Positions 17,169 through 28,338 of a DNA stretch of 64,000 nucleotides are shown piece after piece (positions within the stretch are counted from its first letter, which is position 1; the number at the start of each line of letters is the position of its first letter). Made by a program: the position numbers and the translations under genes. The notes below the pieces were generated by a model. That model saw only the letters and a list, made by a program, of their open reading frames with translations, did no database searches and had not been told where the DNA came from. Source of the DNA: Denitromonas halophila (GTDB lineage: Bacteria > Pseudomonadota > Gammaproteobacteria > Burkholderiales > Rhodocyclaceae); the NCBI RefSeq assembly GCF_007625155.1, contig NZ_VMNK01000019.1, forward strand, positions 1-64,000, written 5' to 3'.

Positions 17169-18125
17169 TCAAACCGGTGTATTGCGCCGTGGCGCCCACG
17201 CCCCCAGACCCGCACCAACCGACACCACCAGAATACCGACCCCGGCCAGCAGCGAGATCGGTTCGTCCAGCAGCGCATAGGCGCCAATGGCGGACACCGC
17301 CGGCACCAGTGCCAGCGCCATCGAGGCGCGGCTGGCGCCGAGCCGCGCAGTGGCATAGGCATACATGCCGGCAGCCAGCAGCGCGGCCACCATGCCCTGA
17401 TAGACGCCTTGCAGCACGAGGTCCCCCCAGCCGGCCGACTGGATCGTCTTGGGCAGCCAGAGCACATAGATCGGCAGGTAGATCGCTGCCGACATCCCGG
17501 CAATACCGACCACGGCATTGCGCGCGCCCGGCTGCCAGCGCCGCACCAGCAGGCCGAAGATCGCCCACGAGGCCGCCGCGCACAAAAACAGCACATCGCC
17601 CAGCCACTGCCCGGGCTCCAAGGGCGCAAACAGGCTCTCGGCGCTGATCAGCACCAGCCCCGTAGTCGTCAGCACGAGCGACACCACGACCTTGCGCGAG
17701 CGCTGCAGCCCGGTGGTCAGCGCCAGCAGCACCGCCGTCCAGAACGGAATGCCACCATTGACGAACACCCCCGCATGCGTGCTCGGCGCGAGCGCAAAGC
17801 CCGAGTAGGCGAACAGCGCATAGCCCAGGCCGCCAAAGAGCGCCAGCGTGAAGTAGCGCGGATAGTGCGCCACCGGAATGTCGCGGATGAAAAACGGCAG
17901 CGCCAGCGTGGCCGACACCGCGTAGCGCAGGGCCGCCATGTCGTACGGCGTAAACGCCCCCGTGCTGCCAAAGCGCGACACGATGTTGAACCCCGACCAG
18001 CACAACACCACCACCGCCGCCGCGGCCACGCCCTTCCAGGCATCGGCGGCGCTCACGGCGGGGTCGTCGGCTACACCGGGGCGATGTTCGGGCGGTTGTG
18101 CCGTCGCTTGCGAAGCCCGGGTCAT
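17169..18125 (-). CDS. EamA/DMT-family transporter
   Basis: 318 residues with ten predicted membrane helices in two EamA repeats. The first begins VVVLCWSGFNIVSRF and the second ASWAIFGLLVRRW, with a typical C-terminal LLDEPISLLAGVGILVVSVG. Drug/metabolite transporters of this type export amino acids or metabolites. Substrate unknown. The roughly 30-residue hydrophilic N-terminus is longer than usual, so a shorter start is possible. Confidence 0.85.
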   Translation of the reverse strand: MTRASQATAQPPEHRPGVADDPAVSAADAWKGVAAAAVVVLCWSGFNIVSRFGSTGAFTPYDMAALRYAVSATLALPFFIRDIPVAHYPRYFTLALFGGLGYALFAYSGFALAPSTHAGVFVNGGIPFWTAVLLALTTGLQRSRKVVVSLVLTTTGLVLISAESLFAPLEPGQWLGDVLFLCAAASWAIFGLLVRRWQPGARNAVVGIAGMSAAIYLPIYVLWLPKTIQSAGWGDLVLQGVYQGMVAALLAAGMYAYATARLGASRASMALALVPAVSAIGAYALLDEPISLLAGVGILVVSVGAGLGAWAPRRNTPV

Positions 18126-18661
18126 TGCCGCAGCTCCGTGTCGTCAGCGATAGCTGCAACGGTATTCGACGCCGCGCGCACAGCCATGCAAAGAATCGAC
18201 GACATCGCCAGCGTGGGACGATGAAAGCACGGCCTGCAGGCGCGGACCGGGGCGGTGTTGCAGAAGAGCATGACGCGTCTCTGTGGTGTGCCTGAGCATC
18301 CGGGCGGTTCAACGGCCCGGCCTGCTGCCAGGCGCAACCTACGCGCGGCGCATCCGGGGACACTGCGAGTAGATCACGCCACCAGGGGCAACGACAGGCT
18401 CAGTCTGTTCGAGTTTTTGGCAAAACAGTTCGGGGGGACGTGCATGAGGCCATGCGAACGCTGGATTTCAGGTGCTGATATCGATGAACCCAACGCGGAC
18501 GCCCGTGCCCCGACATCCGCGTGCTGACGAATCGCCTGATCGTACCGACACCCGTTGAATTCAGCTTCTGGAACGAGGCCCTCAAGTAGTGGAGGTAAGC
18601 CGGCCTTTCGGCACTTGGCCCTGCATACCTACAACGTGAACCAATGCGCCTCTTCCGCCGC
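18126..18661. other. 536-base intergenic region, no supported gene
   Basis: Frames here are short and lack ribosome sites or family features. A plus-strand stretch ending with TAG at about 18590 would encode VPTPVEFSFWNEALK and may be the tail of a decayed gene, but nothing upstream supports it. It separates two minus-strand genes and should hold the promoter of the EamA gene. Confidence 0.5.
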
Positions 18662-19396
18662 CTACTGGCTACTCGAAGCTTGCGCCAGCCTCACCGGAAC
18701 AGGCTTCAGCTGAAGGTTCTTCAGTTTCTCTAGGAATGCGGCGTCCTGGATGACCGGCGCCTTGACGATTTTCCCGACCTCAGCATTGATCAAAGTCGCA
18801 ATCAAAACGCCTCCAATCAAGCCGCCTGCGGCTCCTGTAGATGCTGCCTGTCCATAGCTCAATGCGCTTTTCGACGTAACACTGCGCCCCACCACCCCAC
18901 CAACAGCACCGCCGATGGCACCTCCCACTGCGAAGGACACTACGTCCACTTTGGCACTAACCGGGTCGCCAATAAGCACGGCCGTACTACAGTCGGCCTC
19001 CCCCGGAGGTACCACGGCGGGAACATCACCCACCGTAGAGTATCGGTAGATCGTCGGGGCCATCGACGCATCCTTCGGCAAGTAAATCCCGCCATCCATG
19101 GTGCGACCCATACCAGGAAATCCTTCACCCTTTTCACCGATGACAGAGTATCCACCTTGCGGCGCACGGTAGTACGTCCCGCCTTCATCCCTATACTCGG
19201 AAACGTACGGCCCGCGCTCCAGCTTTGTTGTCCAGGTAAATCCGACCCCAAACTTGCCCGTAGAAGAAATGGCTTCCGGCAGATACACGCACGTCGAATT
19301 TTCGGGCGTCGCCAGATCAGTTGGCTTGATGACAGTGGCGCATCCACTGATGATCGTTGTCGCACCGAAGGCCAAAAAGGCAGCAAACTTCATCAT
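18662..19396 (-). CDS. Glycine-zipper lipoprotein, unknown function
   Basis: 244 residues from an ATG with AAGGA upstream; the frame continues further upstream but the start at 19396 gives a clean lipoprotein signal ending TIISGC (Cys19). A central region of Gly/Tyr-rich sequence is followed by a glycine-zipper segment (FAVGGAIGGAVGGVVGRSV, then GAAGGLIGGVLIA) that could pack helices in a membrane. The flanks are less GC-rich than neighbouring DNA, which hints at acquisition. No function can be assigned. Confidence 0.65.
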   Translation of the reverse strand: MMKFAAFLAFGATTIISGCATVIKPTDLATPENSTCVYLPEAISSTGKFGVGFTWTTKLERGPYVSEYRDEGGTYYRAPQGGYSVIGEKGEGFPGMGRTMDGGIYLPKDASMAPTIYRYSTVGDVPAVVPPGEADCSTAVLIGDPVSAKVDVVSFAVGGAIGGAVGGVVGRSVTSKSALSYGQAASTGAAGGLIGGVLIATLINAEVGKIVKAPVIQDAAFLEKLKNLQLKPVPVRLAQASSSQ

Positions 19397-19652
19397 TGAT
19401 TCCTTGTGATCACGAAAAACAGGGAGATCGACTATCGGATTCAGGTCCGAAAATCCATCGTTTGCAAAGGCATACTGGCAAGAAGTCATGTTCCGCTGAA
19501 AGCAGGACATGGCTTTCCAAAATCATATCCTGACAACATTTACAAGCATGCTTTTTGGGCGATCAGTTGGTGAAATTTTTCTCACGCGGGGAGGCGGTGC
19601 CCTGAACAGCACGGCAACTTGCCAGTGAACGACTGATTGTCATGGAGCCCCC

Positions 19653-20465
19653 TCAAAACCGCCCCCGAAAATGCCACTCCCCCGGCATCACATCATTCAC
19701 CACAGCCGCCCGTGTCGCGGCATCCACCCGTTGATCATCCGCGTCATACAGCCCGCACAGTCGTAACGCACGCCGCACATCAATCGTCTGGCCGAGAAAC
19801 TCGTACACCACCCGCGCGCAGCACGGCATGCGTTCGCCGCTGCCGGAGACGCCGAGCTTGAGGCCGGTGAGGCGGGTGACGCGGTTCTTGAAGGAGGGGA
19901 AGAGGATCGTCTGCGTCATTTCCAGGCCGGTGAGCGATTCGTAGTCGGCCAGGAAGATGCGATCGGTGAGGAAGTGGGCCATGCCGAGGTAGATGCCGTG
20001 GTAGGCCTTTTCGTGCGGGTGCTCGACGAGGCGTTCGGTGCGCTGGTAATAGACGCGGCCGCCATGTTGCTCCAGGCACACCAGGGTGCGCAGGATCTTG
20101 CCGGGGCAGGCCATCGAGCGGTAGGTCTCGAAGTAGTAGCCGAGGTATTTGTCGAGTCCGGCGGTGCCGATGGCCTTGAGCTGGGCGAGGTGGGGGGCTT
20201 CGGGTGCAGCGGGCTCGGGCGCGGGGGTGTGGCGCGGGCGCACTTGCACCAGGCGTTCGAACTGGGCGCTGGGCAGCAGGATCTCGTGTTCGTCGACGCC
20301 GAAGAATTCGCAGAAGCGCCGCAGGGTGTTGGCCGAGGGGCGGTAGCGGCCGCTGAGGTAGCGGTTGAACTGGGGGCGGTTCACATTGAGCCGCCGGCAG
20401 ACTTCGGCAATGGATTTGTAGTAGCTGCACAGCAAGCGCAGGTTGCGCGCGAAATCATCGTGCAT
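19653..20465 (-). CDS. XRE-type helix-turn-helix regulator, likely of the asparagine/aspartate operon
   Basis: 270 residues from an ATG behind GGAG. The N-terminal helix-turn-helix (SIAEVCRRLNVNRPQFNRYL, then SGRYRPSANTLRRFCEFFGV) is of the Cro/CI kind. The remaining 190 residues form a domain I do not recognise (TYRSMACPGKILRTLVCLEQ). It is divergent from agcS-aspA-asparaginase with a 261-base gap that carries repeat motifs, so control of that operon is likely but inferred. The frame upstream of this ATG runs antisense through agcS and is not coding. Confidence 0.8.
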   Translation of the reverse strand: MHDDFARNLRLLCSYYKSIAEVCRRLNVNRPQFNRYLSGRYRPSANTLRRFCEFFGVDEHEILLPSAQFERLVQVRPRHTPAPEPAAPEAPHLAQLKAIGTAGLDKYLGYYFETYRSMACPGKILRTLVCLEQHGGRVYYQRTERLVEHPHEKAYHGIYLGMAHFLTDRIFLADYESLTGLEMTQTILFPSFKNRVTRLTGLKLGVSGSGERMPCCARVVYEFLGQTIDVRRALRLCGLYDADDQRVDAATRAAVVNDVMPGEWHFRGRF

Positions 20466-20508
20466 GAGGGACTCCCGGGGCGGATACGTGCCCGTCATCG
20501 ACTGCATC

Positions 20509-20545
20509 TGGCGCAGTATGGCGCAGTTTGCGCGCCAATGCGCAA
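20509..20545. promoter_or_regulatory. Candidate operator: tandem TGGCGCAGT plus palindrome
   Basis: TGGCGCAGT occurs at 20509-20517 and again at 20519-20527. It is followed at once by the perfect palindrome TTGCGC-GCCAAT-GCGCAA (20528-20545). The cluster begins 44 bases upstream of the regulator start, in the divergent gap to agcS. Position and symmetry suggest a regulator-binding site. No binding data. Confidence 0.5.
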
Positions 20546-20726
20546 CGTTTTGACCCACTCCGTCAAATTGTCGTGTGGCCCATCGCTTGTTGAAATGGGC
20601 TTGCCGTCCGGCATGAAAAACACAACAGCGGCTGCAGCCGCAGATGGAGACCTGCCATGCACACAACCCTATTTTCTTTGCCCTGCACGACCGCCCGCCG
20701 ACTGACCGTTTGCGGAGGGCCGCGTC

Positions 20727-22184
20727 ATGCTTGATCTGCTCAACGACCTCTTGTGGGGCAAAGTGCTGATCGTGGTGCTGATCGGCCTCGGCCTGTGGTT
20801 CACCATCGGTTCGCGCTTCGTGCAGTTCCGCTATTTCGGCCGCATGTTCCGCATCCTCGGGGCCAATCAGGCTTTTTCGAAGGACAAGCACGGTCACCTG
20901 AGTTCGTTCCAGGCGCTGATGCTGTCGGTAGCCGGCCGCGTGGGCGGCGGCAACATTGCCGGCGTGGCGGTGGCGATCACGCTCGGCGGGCCGGGCGCGA
21001 TCTTCTGGATGTGGGTGGTGGGCCTGATCGGCATGGCCACCAGCTACTTTGAATGCACGCTGGCGCAGGCCTACAAGAAGGCCGAGCCCGACGGCACCTA
21101 CCGCGGCGGCCCGGCGCACTACATCGCCCGCGGCATGGGCGCCAAGTGGGGCTGGCTGGCGGCGGTGTATTCGGTGCTGCTGCTGATGACCTTCGGTTTC
21201 GGCTTCACGGCGCTGCAGTCGTATGCGGTGGCCACTTCGTTCGAAGACGCTTTCGGCATTCCGGTGCTGGCCACCGGTGCGGTGCTGGCGGTGGTGATCG
21301 GGGTGATCCTGTTCGGCGGCGTCAAGCGTATTGCCAAGGTGGCCGAGGTGCTGGTGCCGGTGATGGCGGTGGGCTACCTGCTGATCGCGGTGGCGGTGAT
21401 CGTGCTCAACATCGAGCAGATCCCGGGCGTGATCGCGCTTATCGTGAAGAGCGCCTTCGGCCTGGAGCCGGCCATCGGCGGCGGTATCGGCGCGGCCATT
21501 TTGATGGGCGTGAAGCGCGGCCTGTTCTCCAACGAGGCCGGCCTGGGCAGCGCGCCCAACGTGGCGGCCGTGGCCTATGTGCCGCACCCGGCCAACCAGG
21601 GCATCGTGCAGGCGTTTTCGGTGTTTATCGACACGCTGATCCTGTGCTCCTGCACCGCCTTCATCATCCTGCTGGGCACGGTGTATCAGCCGGGCGTTGC
21701 CACCGACATCGGCGGCGTGGCGCTCACGCAGGCCTCGCTGGCCAGCCATGTGGGCGAGTGGGGGCGCATCTTCGTAAGCATCGCGCTGATGCTGTTCGGC
21801 TTCACCACCATCATCTACAACTGCTACCTGGGCGAGAACAGCCTGAGCTACTTCAGCGACCAGAACCGTCCGCTGACCACGACCTACCGCCTGGTGGCCG
21901 TCGGCCTGTGCGGCTGGGGCGGCACTACCGACCTGGGCACGGTGTTTGCCTTTGCCGACGTGACCATGGGCTTCCTCGCCCTGGCCAACCTGCTGGCGCT
22001 GGCGATGCTGTTCAAGCCGGGGCTGCGCATCATGCGCGACTACGACGAGCAGATCGCCGCGGGCATCGAAGAACCGGTGTTCGACGCCAAGCGCTTCGCC
22101 GATCTGGACATCGACCCCGAGGCCTGGGAGATCGAGCCCGAAGACCTCGCACGCAACACCAAGGCCCGCCTGCAACCGGCCTGA
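20727..22184 (+). CDS. agcS: Sodium:alanine/glycine symporter (AGCS family)
   Basis: 485 residues with about eleven membrane helices. Family signatures: GLGLWFTIGSRFVQFRYF, FQALMLSVAGRVGGGNIAGVA, GPGAIFWMWVVGLIGMATSYFECTLAQ (read in segments), GGPAHYIARG and LFSNEAGLGSAPN. AGCS carriers import small neutral amino acids with Na+. First gene of a set with aspA and an asparaginase, so asparagine or aspartate-related uptake is plausible here. A strong hairpin lies just after its stop. Confidence 0.93.
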   Translation: MLDLLNDLLWGKVLIVVLIGLGLWFTIGSRFVQFRYFGRMFRILGANQAFSKDKHGHLSSFQALMLSVAGRVGGGNIAGVAVAITLGGPGAIFWMWVVGLIGMATSYFECTLAQAYKKAEPDGTYRGGPAHYIARGMGAKWGWLAAVYSVLLLMTFGFGFTALQSYAVATSFEDAFGIPVLATGAVLAVVIGVILFGGVKRIAKVAEVLVPVMAVGYLLIAVAVIVLNIEQIPGVIALIVKSAFGLEPAIGGGIGAAILMGVKRGLFSNEAGLGSAPNVAAVAYVPHPANQGIVQAFSVFIDTLILCSCTAFIILLGTVYQPGVATDIGGVALTQASLASHVGEWGRIFVSIALMLFGFTTIIYNCYLGENSLSYFSDQNRPLTTTYRLVAVGLCGWGGTTDLGTVFAFADVTMGFLALANLLALAMLFKPGLRIMRDYDEQIAAGIEEPVFDAKRFADLDIDPEAWEIEPEDLARNTKARLQPA

Positions 22185-22199
22185 GCTTCACCCCTGACA

Positions 22200-22224
22200 C
22201 CCCGGGGCCGCACCGGCCCCGGGG
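22200..22224 (+). terminator. GC hairpin between agcS and aspA
   Basis: CCCCGGGGCCG, loop CAC, CGGCCCCGGGG: an 11-bp perfect stem directly after agcS. No run of T follows, so it is either a weak or Rho-assisted terminator or an mRNA-processing structure that sets agcS and aspA levels apart. Confidence 0.55.
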
Positions 22225-22252
22225 CCCTCTCCGACTTCACGGATAGACCCCC

Positions 22253-23652
<1,400 letters not shown>

Positions 23653-23653
<1 letters not shown>

Positions 23654-24654
23654 TGAACGCGCGCGTGCTGATCCTCCACACCGGGGGCACCATCGGCATG
23701 ACCGGCTCGCCCGACGGCCTGCGGCCGATGGCCGGCTTCGGCGCGGCGCTCGGCGCACAGTTGCAGGCGACGGGCGCGCCGGATTGCGACATTGTCGAGC
23801 TGGCGCCGCTGATCGACAGCGCCAACCTGCAGCCGGCGCACTGGCGCCACATCGCCGACGCGCTGCTCAGCCGCTGGGACGACTACGCCGGCTTCGTGGT
23901 GCTGCACGGCACCGACACCATGGCGTGGAGCGCCTCGGCGCTGTCCTTCATGCTGCGCGGCGCCGACAAACCGGTGATCTTCACCGGCGCGCAGATCCCG
24001 CTGCTGCTGCCGCGCAGCGACGCCGCCGGCCACCTGCGCGCCGCGCTGGAGATCGCCGCCGCCGGCACGGTGCGCGAAGTCGGCCTGCTGTTCGGCCAGC
24101 GCCTGCTGCGCGGCAACCGCAGCCGCAAGCTCAAGAGCGTCGCCTTCGACGCCTTCGACTCGCCCAACTGCCTACCGCTGGCCGACATCGGCATCGACAT
24201 CACCGTCCACCCCGAGCGCCTGCTGGCGCCGACCGAACGCCGCTTCACACTGCCGGCGTTCGATGCCGAAGCGGTGGCGGTGCTGCCGATCTGGCCGGGG
24301 CTGCCGGCGCGGGTGGTCGACGCCCTGCTCGAATCCCCCGCCGTGCGCGGCCTGATCCTCGCCAGCTACGGCGTGGGCAACGTGCCCGACGCCGACGCCG
24401 CGCTGATCGACACCCTGGCCCGCGCCGTGGACCGCGGCGTGGTGGTGCTCAACACCAGCCAATGCCCGGTCGGCCCGGTGGCTCAGGGCGCCTACGCCAC
24501 CGGCGCGGTGCTCAACCGCATCGGTGTGGTACCGGGCGGCGACATGACGCCCGAAGCCGCCTTTGCCAAGCTGCATGTGCTGCTGGCCGACGGCGGTGAC
24601 GCCGCGGCCGTGCGCGCGCAGCTCGGCCGGCCGCTGTGCGGGGAGATGTCGTAA
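23653..24654 (+). CDS. ansA: L-asparaginase (type I-like)
   Basis: 333 residues starting one base inside the aspA stop. Both active-site threonine motifs are present: ILHTGGTIGMTGSPDGL at residues 6-22 and VLHGTDTMAWSASALSFML near 90. There is no signal peptide, so a cytoplasmic type-I-like enzyme. It converts asparagine to aspartate, which aspA then deaminates to fumarate. The three genes make a short asparagine-to-TCA route with uptake. Confidence 0.9.
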
Positions 24655-24684
24655 GGCCGGATTCATCCGGCCACACCGCCACGC

Positions 24685-26316
24685 CTACAACACCACCGTC
24701 GCCAACCCCAGAAAGGCGAAAAAGCCGATCACATCGGTGACGGTGGTGAGGATCACCCCGCCAGCCAGCGCCGGATCGATGCCCATGCGGTCGAGCACCA
24801 AGGGCACAATGAGGCCGGCCAGGGCGGCGAAGAGCAGGTTGATGAGGATGGCGGCGCCGATGACGCCGCCGATCTGCCAGTCGCCAAACCACGCCACCGC
24901 CAGCCCGGCGACCACCACCGCCCACACCACGCCGTTGAGCGCAGCGATGCCCATCTCCTTGCTCAGCAGCGCGCGCGCGTTGCCCCCCGCCACCTGACCG
25001 AGTGCCATGCCGCGGATCACCAGCGTGAGCGTCTGGCTGCCGGCGATGCCGCCCATGCTGGCGACGATGGGCATGAGCACGGCGAGCGCAACGACGCGCT
25101 CCAAGGTGGTCTGGAACAGGCCAATCACCCAGGCGGCAAGAAAGGCGGTGACAAGGTTGATGCCCAGCCACACGGCGCGACGCCGCGAGCTGGTGAGCAC
25201 GGGGGCGAAAATGTCGGCTTCCTGGTCGAGACCGGCCATGTTCATCATGGCGCGCTCGGAGCTTTCGCGGATCTGGTCGACCACGTCATCGACGGTGATC
25301 CGCCCGATCAGGTTGTTCTGCGCGTCAACCACCGGCGCGGAGAGCAGGTCGAGATCCTGGAACAGGCGGGCCACTTCGTCGTCCGGCATGTCGACCGGAA
25401 TGGCCGGGATCTCGGTGTCCATGATGTCGGCCACCCGCCGCTCGGGCTGCACGGTGACCAGCGTGCTGAGGCGCAGCGCGCCCTGATAGACGCCTTTACG
25501 GTCGGCCACCATCAGCTTGTCGGTCTGCACCGGCAGGGTCTTGAGCAGGCGCAGATAGCCGAGCACCGTTTGCACCTTGACGTCGGGGCGCACCGAGATG
25601 TGGTCGGTGTTCATCAAACCGCCGGCGGAGTCCTCCGGATAGGAGAGCATCGACACCAGCTTTTCACGGTGGCGCTCATCGGTGGCCTGCAGCACCTGCC
25701 GGCCCACCTCTTCAGGCAGAGCCTGGATCAAGTCGACCAGGTCATCGAGATCGAGCCGGCGCACCGCGATCACCAGATCTTCGGGATCCATCTCCATCGC
25801 CAGCGACGCACAGCTTTCGTCATGCAGGTAGCTCAGGACTTTGCCCGCGCGGTCGGTCTCGACCATGCTCCAGGCGTCGACCCGCTCTTTGGGCGGCAAG
25901 GATTCGAGCAGCCCGGCGACCTTGGCCGGATGCATGGCATGCAGAATCTTGCCGACCCGCTTGAGCTTGCCCAGTGCCAGCGCTTCACGCACTTCGCGCA
26001 TCTGGGTGCTGGCGTGATGCGCTTCGCTGGCCGCGGCCGCTTCCTCTTCGGTGGATATCGACTCGCCGGATTCGCTATGCAGTTGGCGCGCCAACTCTGG
26101 CGTCAGGTGCGCGAGAATCCGCCCCTCATGTGCGGCGTCGACCTGCTGCCACACTGACAACCGCAGCGCGTCGTCCAGGGTTTCGATCAGGCTGGCGATC
26201 TTGGCCGGATGCATGTGCCGCAGGCGCTTGCGAACCCGCTTGTACTTGCCCGTCTCGAGCGCATCGATGATCTGGGCGATCTCCGTGCGCACGCTGTCCA
26301 TCGCCTGATCGGTCAT
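24685..26316 (-). CDS. mgtE: Magnesium transporter MgtE with duplicated N-terminal domain
   Basis: 543 residues. The N-terminal helical domain occurs twice: ALETGKYKRVRKRLRHMHPA at about 19 and ALALGKLKRVGKILHAMHPA at about 113. They are separated by a Glu/Ala-rich linker. Two CBS domains follow (about 220-345), then a five-helix pore region with ASMGGIAGSQ and the terminal ITTVTDVIGFFAFLGLA. MgtE is a Mg2+ channel gated by Mg2+ binding to the cytoplasmic domains. The usual length is about 450, so the extra N-domain is the odd feature. Confidence 0.93.
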   Translation of the reverse strand: MTDQAMDSVRTEIAQIIDALETGKYKRVRKRLRHMHPAKIASLIETLDDALRLSVWQQVDAAHEGRILAHLTPELARQLHSESGESISTEEEAAAASEAHHASTQMREVREALALGKLKRVGKILHAMHPAKVAGLLESLPPKERVDAWSMVETDRAGKVLSYLHDESCASLAMEMDPEDLVIAVRRLDLDDLVDLIQALPEEVGRQVLQATDERHREKLVSMLSYPEDSAGGLMNTDHISVRPDVKVQTVLGYLRLLKTLPVQTDKLMVADRKGVYQGALRLSTLVTVQPERRVADIMDTEIPAIPVDMPDDEVARLFQDLDLLSAPVVDAQNNLIGRITVDDVVDQIRESSERAMMNMAGLDQEADIFAPVLTSSRRRAVWLGINLVTAFLAAWVIGLFQTTLERVVALAVLMPIVASMGGIAGSQTLTLVIRGMALGQVAGGNARALLSKEMGIAALNGVVWAVVVAGLAVAWFGDWQIGGVIGAAILINLLFAALAGLIVPLVLDRMGIDPALAGGVILTTVTDVIGFFAFLGLATVVL

Positions 26317-26413
26317 ACCGTCGCCTGTTATTCGCTAGATTCGTCCATTGCGCCGGGATGGCGCAGTTCAACATTGTGACACGTCAGGAAGACAAGGCTG
26401 AGCCCCTCGCCAC

Positions 26414-27289
26414 TCACCCGGGTGCCACATGCCGTGTGGCACGATAGAAACCCAACACCCGCTCGACGTACTCTCGGGTTTCGGGATAGGGCGGCACACC
26501 GCCGTAGCGCATCACCACCCCTTCGCCGGCGTTGTAGGCTGCCGCCGTGCGGGCGATGTCACCCTCGAATTTATCGAGCAACCAGCGCAGATAGGCCAGG
26601 CCGCCGCGAATGTTTTGCTCGGGGTCGAAGGCGTCGACAACATCGAATCGCTTGGCGGTTTCGGGAATGAGCTGCATCAGGCCCATGGCGTTCCTGGGCG
26701 AGCGTGCGCTGGGGTCGAAGCCCGACTCATTGCGCACGATGGCCAGCGCAAAGCGCGGATCGACACCAAAGCGTGGCGCGAGGCGCTGCACCATCTGCGC
26801 ATGCGAACGCCGACCGACCGGCAGCGCGGCGACATAGCGCTGGACTTCATGCCGCGAAATGACACGACCAAGCGTCTTGATGACGGCAAGATCGAGCGGC
26901 TGCTCGAAGCAGGCCGGGGTGTCGATGCGGCCGGGCGCCCGCCCGGCGAGACGTCTTTGCGCCGCAAGATGACCGCGCTGCGCGGCAAAAGAGAGCAAGG
27001 TGGTCGCCACCGTGGATCCCACCCCTGGCCGCGGATGGGTCTGATAGAACCTACCGAGGCGATATTGCCCCTCGACGCTGCCAAGCCGCGCCGCCCAGCA
27101 ATAGCGCGCCTCGGCACCCGCCGCAAAACCCACCGCCTCGGCGGCGATGCCATCGTCGAGCAGCCGGGCAATGACCGGCGCCTCGTCGGGGAAGAGGCTG
27201 CCGCTCTCGGCGTGCGCCACAAGCGGCATCAACACCACGACCGACAGCACGCACAACAGCACGCGAGGATTCAGTTTCGCCAGAATCAT
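26414..27289 (-). CDS. Soluble lytic transglycosylase (SLT family)
   Basis: 291 residues from the ATG at 27289. A signal peptide ends LVAHAES. A Sel1-like or helical middle (YRLGRFYQTHPRPGVG) precedes a C-terminal SLT domain with catalytic Glu in VRNESGFDPSA, plus GLMQLIPETAKRF, GGLAYLRWLLDKF and AAYNAGEGVV. It cleaves peptidoglycan glycan strands with formation of 1,6-anhydroMurNAc. It is divergent from the spermidine-synthase-like gene. Confidence 0.9.
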   Translation of the reverse strand: MILAKLNPRVLLCVLSVVVLMPLVAHAESGSLFPDEAPVIARLLDDGIAAEAVGFAAGAEARYCWAARLGSVEGQYRLGRFYQTHPRPGVGSTVATTLLSFAAQRGHLAAQRRLAGRAPGRIDTPACFEQPLDLAVIKTLGRVISRHEVQRYVAALPVGRRSHAQMVQRLAPRFGVDPRFALAIVRNESGFDPSARSPRNAMGLMQLIPETAKRFDVVDAFDPEQNIRGGLAYLRWLLDKFEGDIARTAAAYNAGEGVVMRYGGVPPYPETREYVERVLGFYRATRHVAPG

Positions 27290-27459
27290 GGGGGACAAAC
27301 TACCTCAAACACACGGCGGCTTCCGTGACACCTGTATTGATAACGTCCCGGCAGCGCAGCAAGTTTAGGCCGGCCGTGACATCCGCACGCCGGTCGGCCG
27401 GTGGTGCGTGCCGACAACCGGCTAGAATCTGTCCGTCCTTATCCGTCGTTGTTGCGCCG

Positions 27460-28338
27460 ATGCCGCCCAGCCAATTGCTGTTCGAGATCCCCAGCCCCTT
27501 CATGACCGAACCGGGGCGTGTGTTGCTGCTCGAACCTCCGACGGCCGATCCCGTCGCACTCAGCGAGCAACTGCGCGACGACCGCTACACCCGCCCCTTC
27601 GTCGTCGACGACGGCGAGCACCTCACCCTGTATTTCACGCTGCGCCTGATCCAGAGCGCGATGCGCACGCGCTCGCCCAACACGCTGGCCCTGCGTTACA
27701 CCCAGCAGATGATGCTGTTCATGGTGTTCATGCCGCGGCCGCAACGCATCGCGCTGATTGGCCTGGGCGGCGGCTCGATCGTCAAATTCTGCCGCCAGCA
27801 CCTGCCCACGACGCACTTCACCGCCATCGAGCTCGACCCCGACGTGATCGCCCTGCGCGACACCTTCCGGGTGCCGCCAGACGATGCGCATCTGCAGGTG
27901 CTTCAGACCGACGGCGCCGACTACCTGGCACATGCCGAGGCGGGCGTCGACGTGCTGCTGGTCGATGCCTTCAACGCCACGGGCTACGCGCCCACGCTGG
28001 GCAACCGGGTGTTTTTTGAAAACGCGGCGGAAAAACTGTCGGCGCGCGGCTTGCTGGTCATCAACCTGGCCGGCGAGCAATCGCTCTACGGGGGGCTGAT
28101 CGGCACGGCGCTCGACGTCTTCGATGACCGCGTGATCGTTCTACCGGTTCACGACGACGGCAACCATCTGCTGTTCGCGTTCAATGATCGGGCCTTTCGC
28201 CCCGACTGGCGCCGGCTGCGCAAACTGGCGCTGCAATGGCAAGACCGCTGTCAGCTCGATTTTCCGGACTTTGTTGACCAGCTCGAGCGCGCCGCCAAGC
28301 TGCGTCTGGCGCAGCGCGCGTTTCATCACGGCCGCTGA
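27460..28338 (+). CDS. Spermidine-synthase-like methyltransferase-fold protein
   Basis: 292 residues from the ATG at 27460; an open frame extends upstream but lacks family sequence. The Rossmann core has IALIGLGGGSIVKF, an acidic residue at the end of strand 2 (AIELDPDV), DGADYL and LLVDAFNATG. This is the pattern of SpeE-type aminopropyltransferases. The N-terminal beta-sheet domain seems short and the classical DGGDGG catalytic loop is not evident. A polyamine role is therefore uncertain, and it belongs with 'spermidine synthase-like' proteins. Confidence 0.8.
   Translation: MPPSQLLFEIPSPFMTEPGRVLLLEPPTADPVALSEQLRDDRYTRPFVVDDGEHLTLYFTLRLIQSAMRTRSPNTLALRYTQQMMLFMVFMPRPQRIALIGLGGGSIVKFCRQHLPTTHFTAIELDPDVIALRDTFRVPPDDAHLQVLQTDGADYLAHAEAGVDVLLVDAFNATGYAPTLGNRVFFENAAEKLSARGLLVINLAGEQSLYGGLIGTALDVFDDRVIVLPVHDDGNHLLFAFNDRAFRPDWRRLRKLALQWQDRCQLDFPDFVDQLERAAKLRLAQRAFHHGR

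Noticed and set aside
17110-18363. Upstream extension of the small lipoprotein at 16699
   Set aside because: Overlaps the EamA gene in another frame and would remove the lipoprotein signal from the N-terminus.
18500-18595. Possible 3' remnant of a gene ending VPTPVEFSFWNEALK
   Set aside because: Too short, no upstream homology or start; left as a note in the gap entry.
20466-22175. 570-codon upstream extension of the XRE regulator
   Set aside because: Runs antisense through agcS and lacks protein features; the ATG at 20465 with GGAG is adequate.
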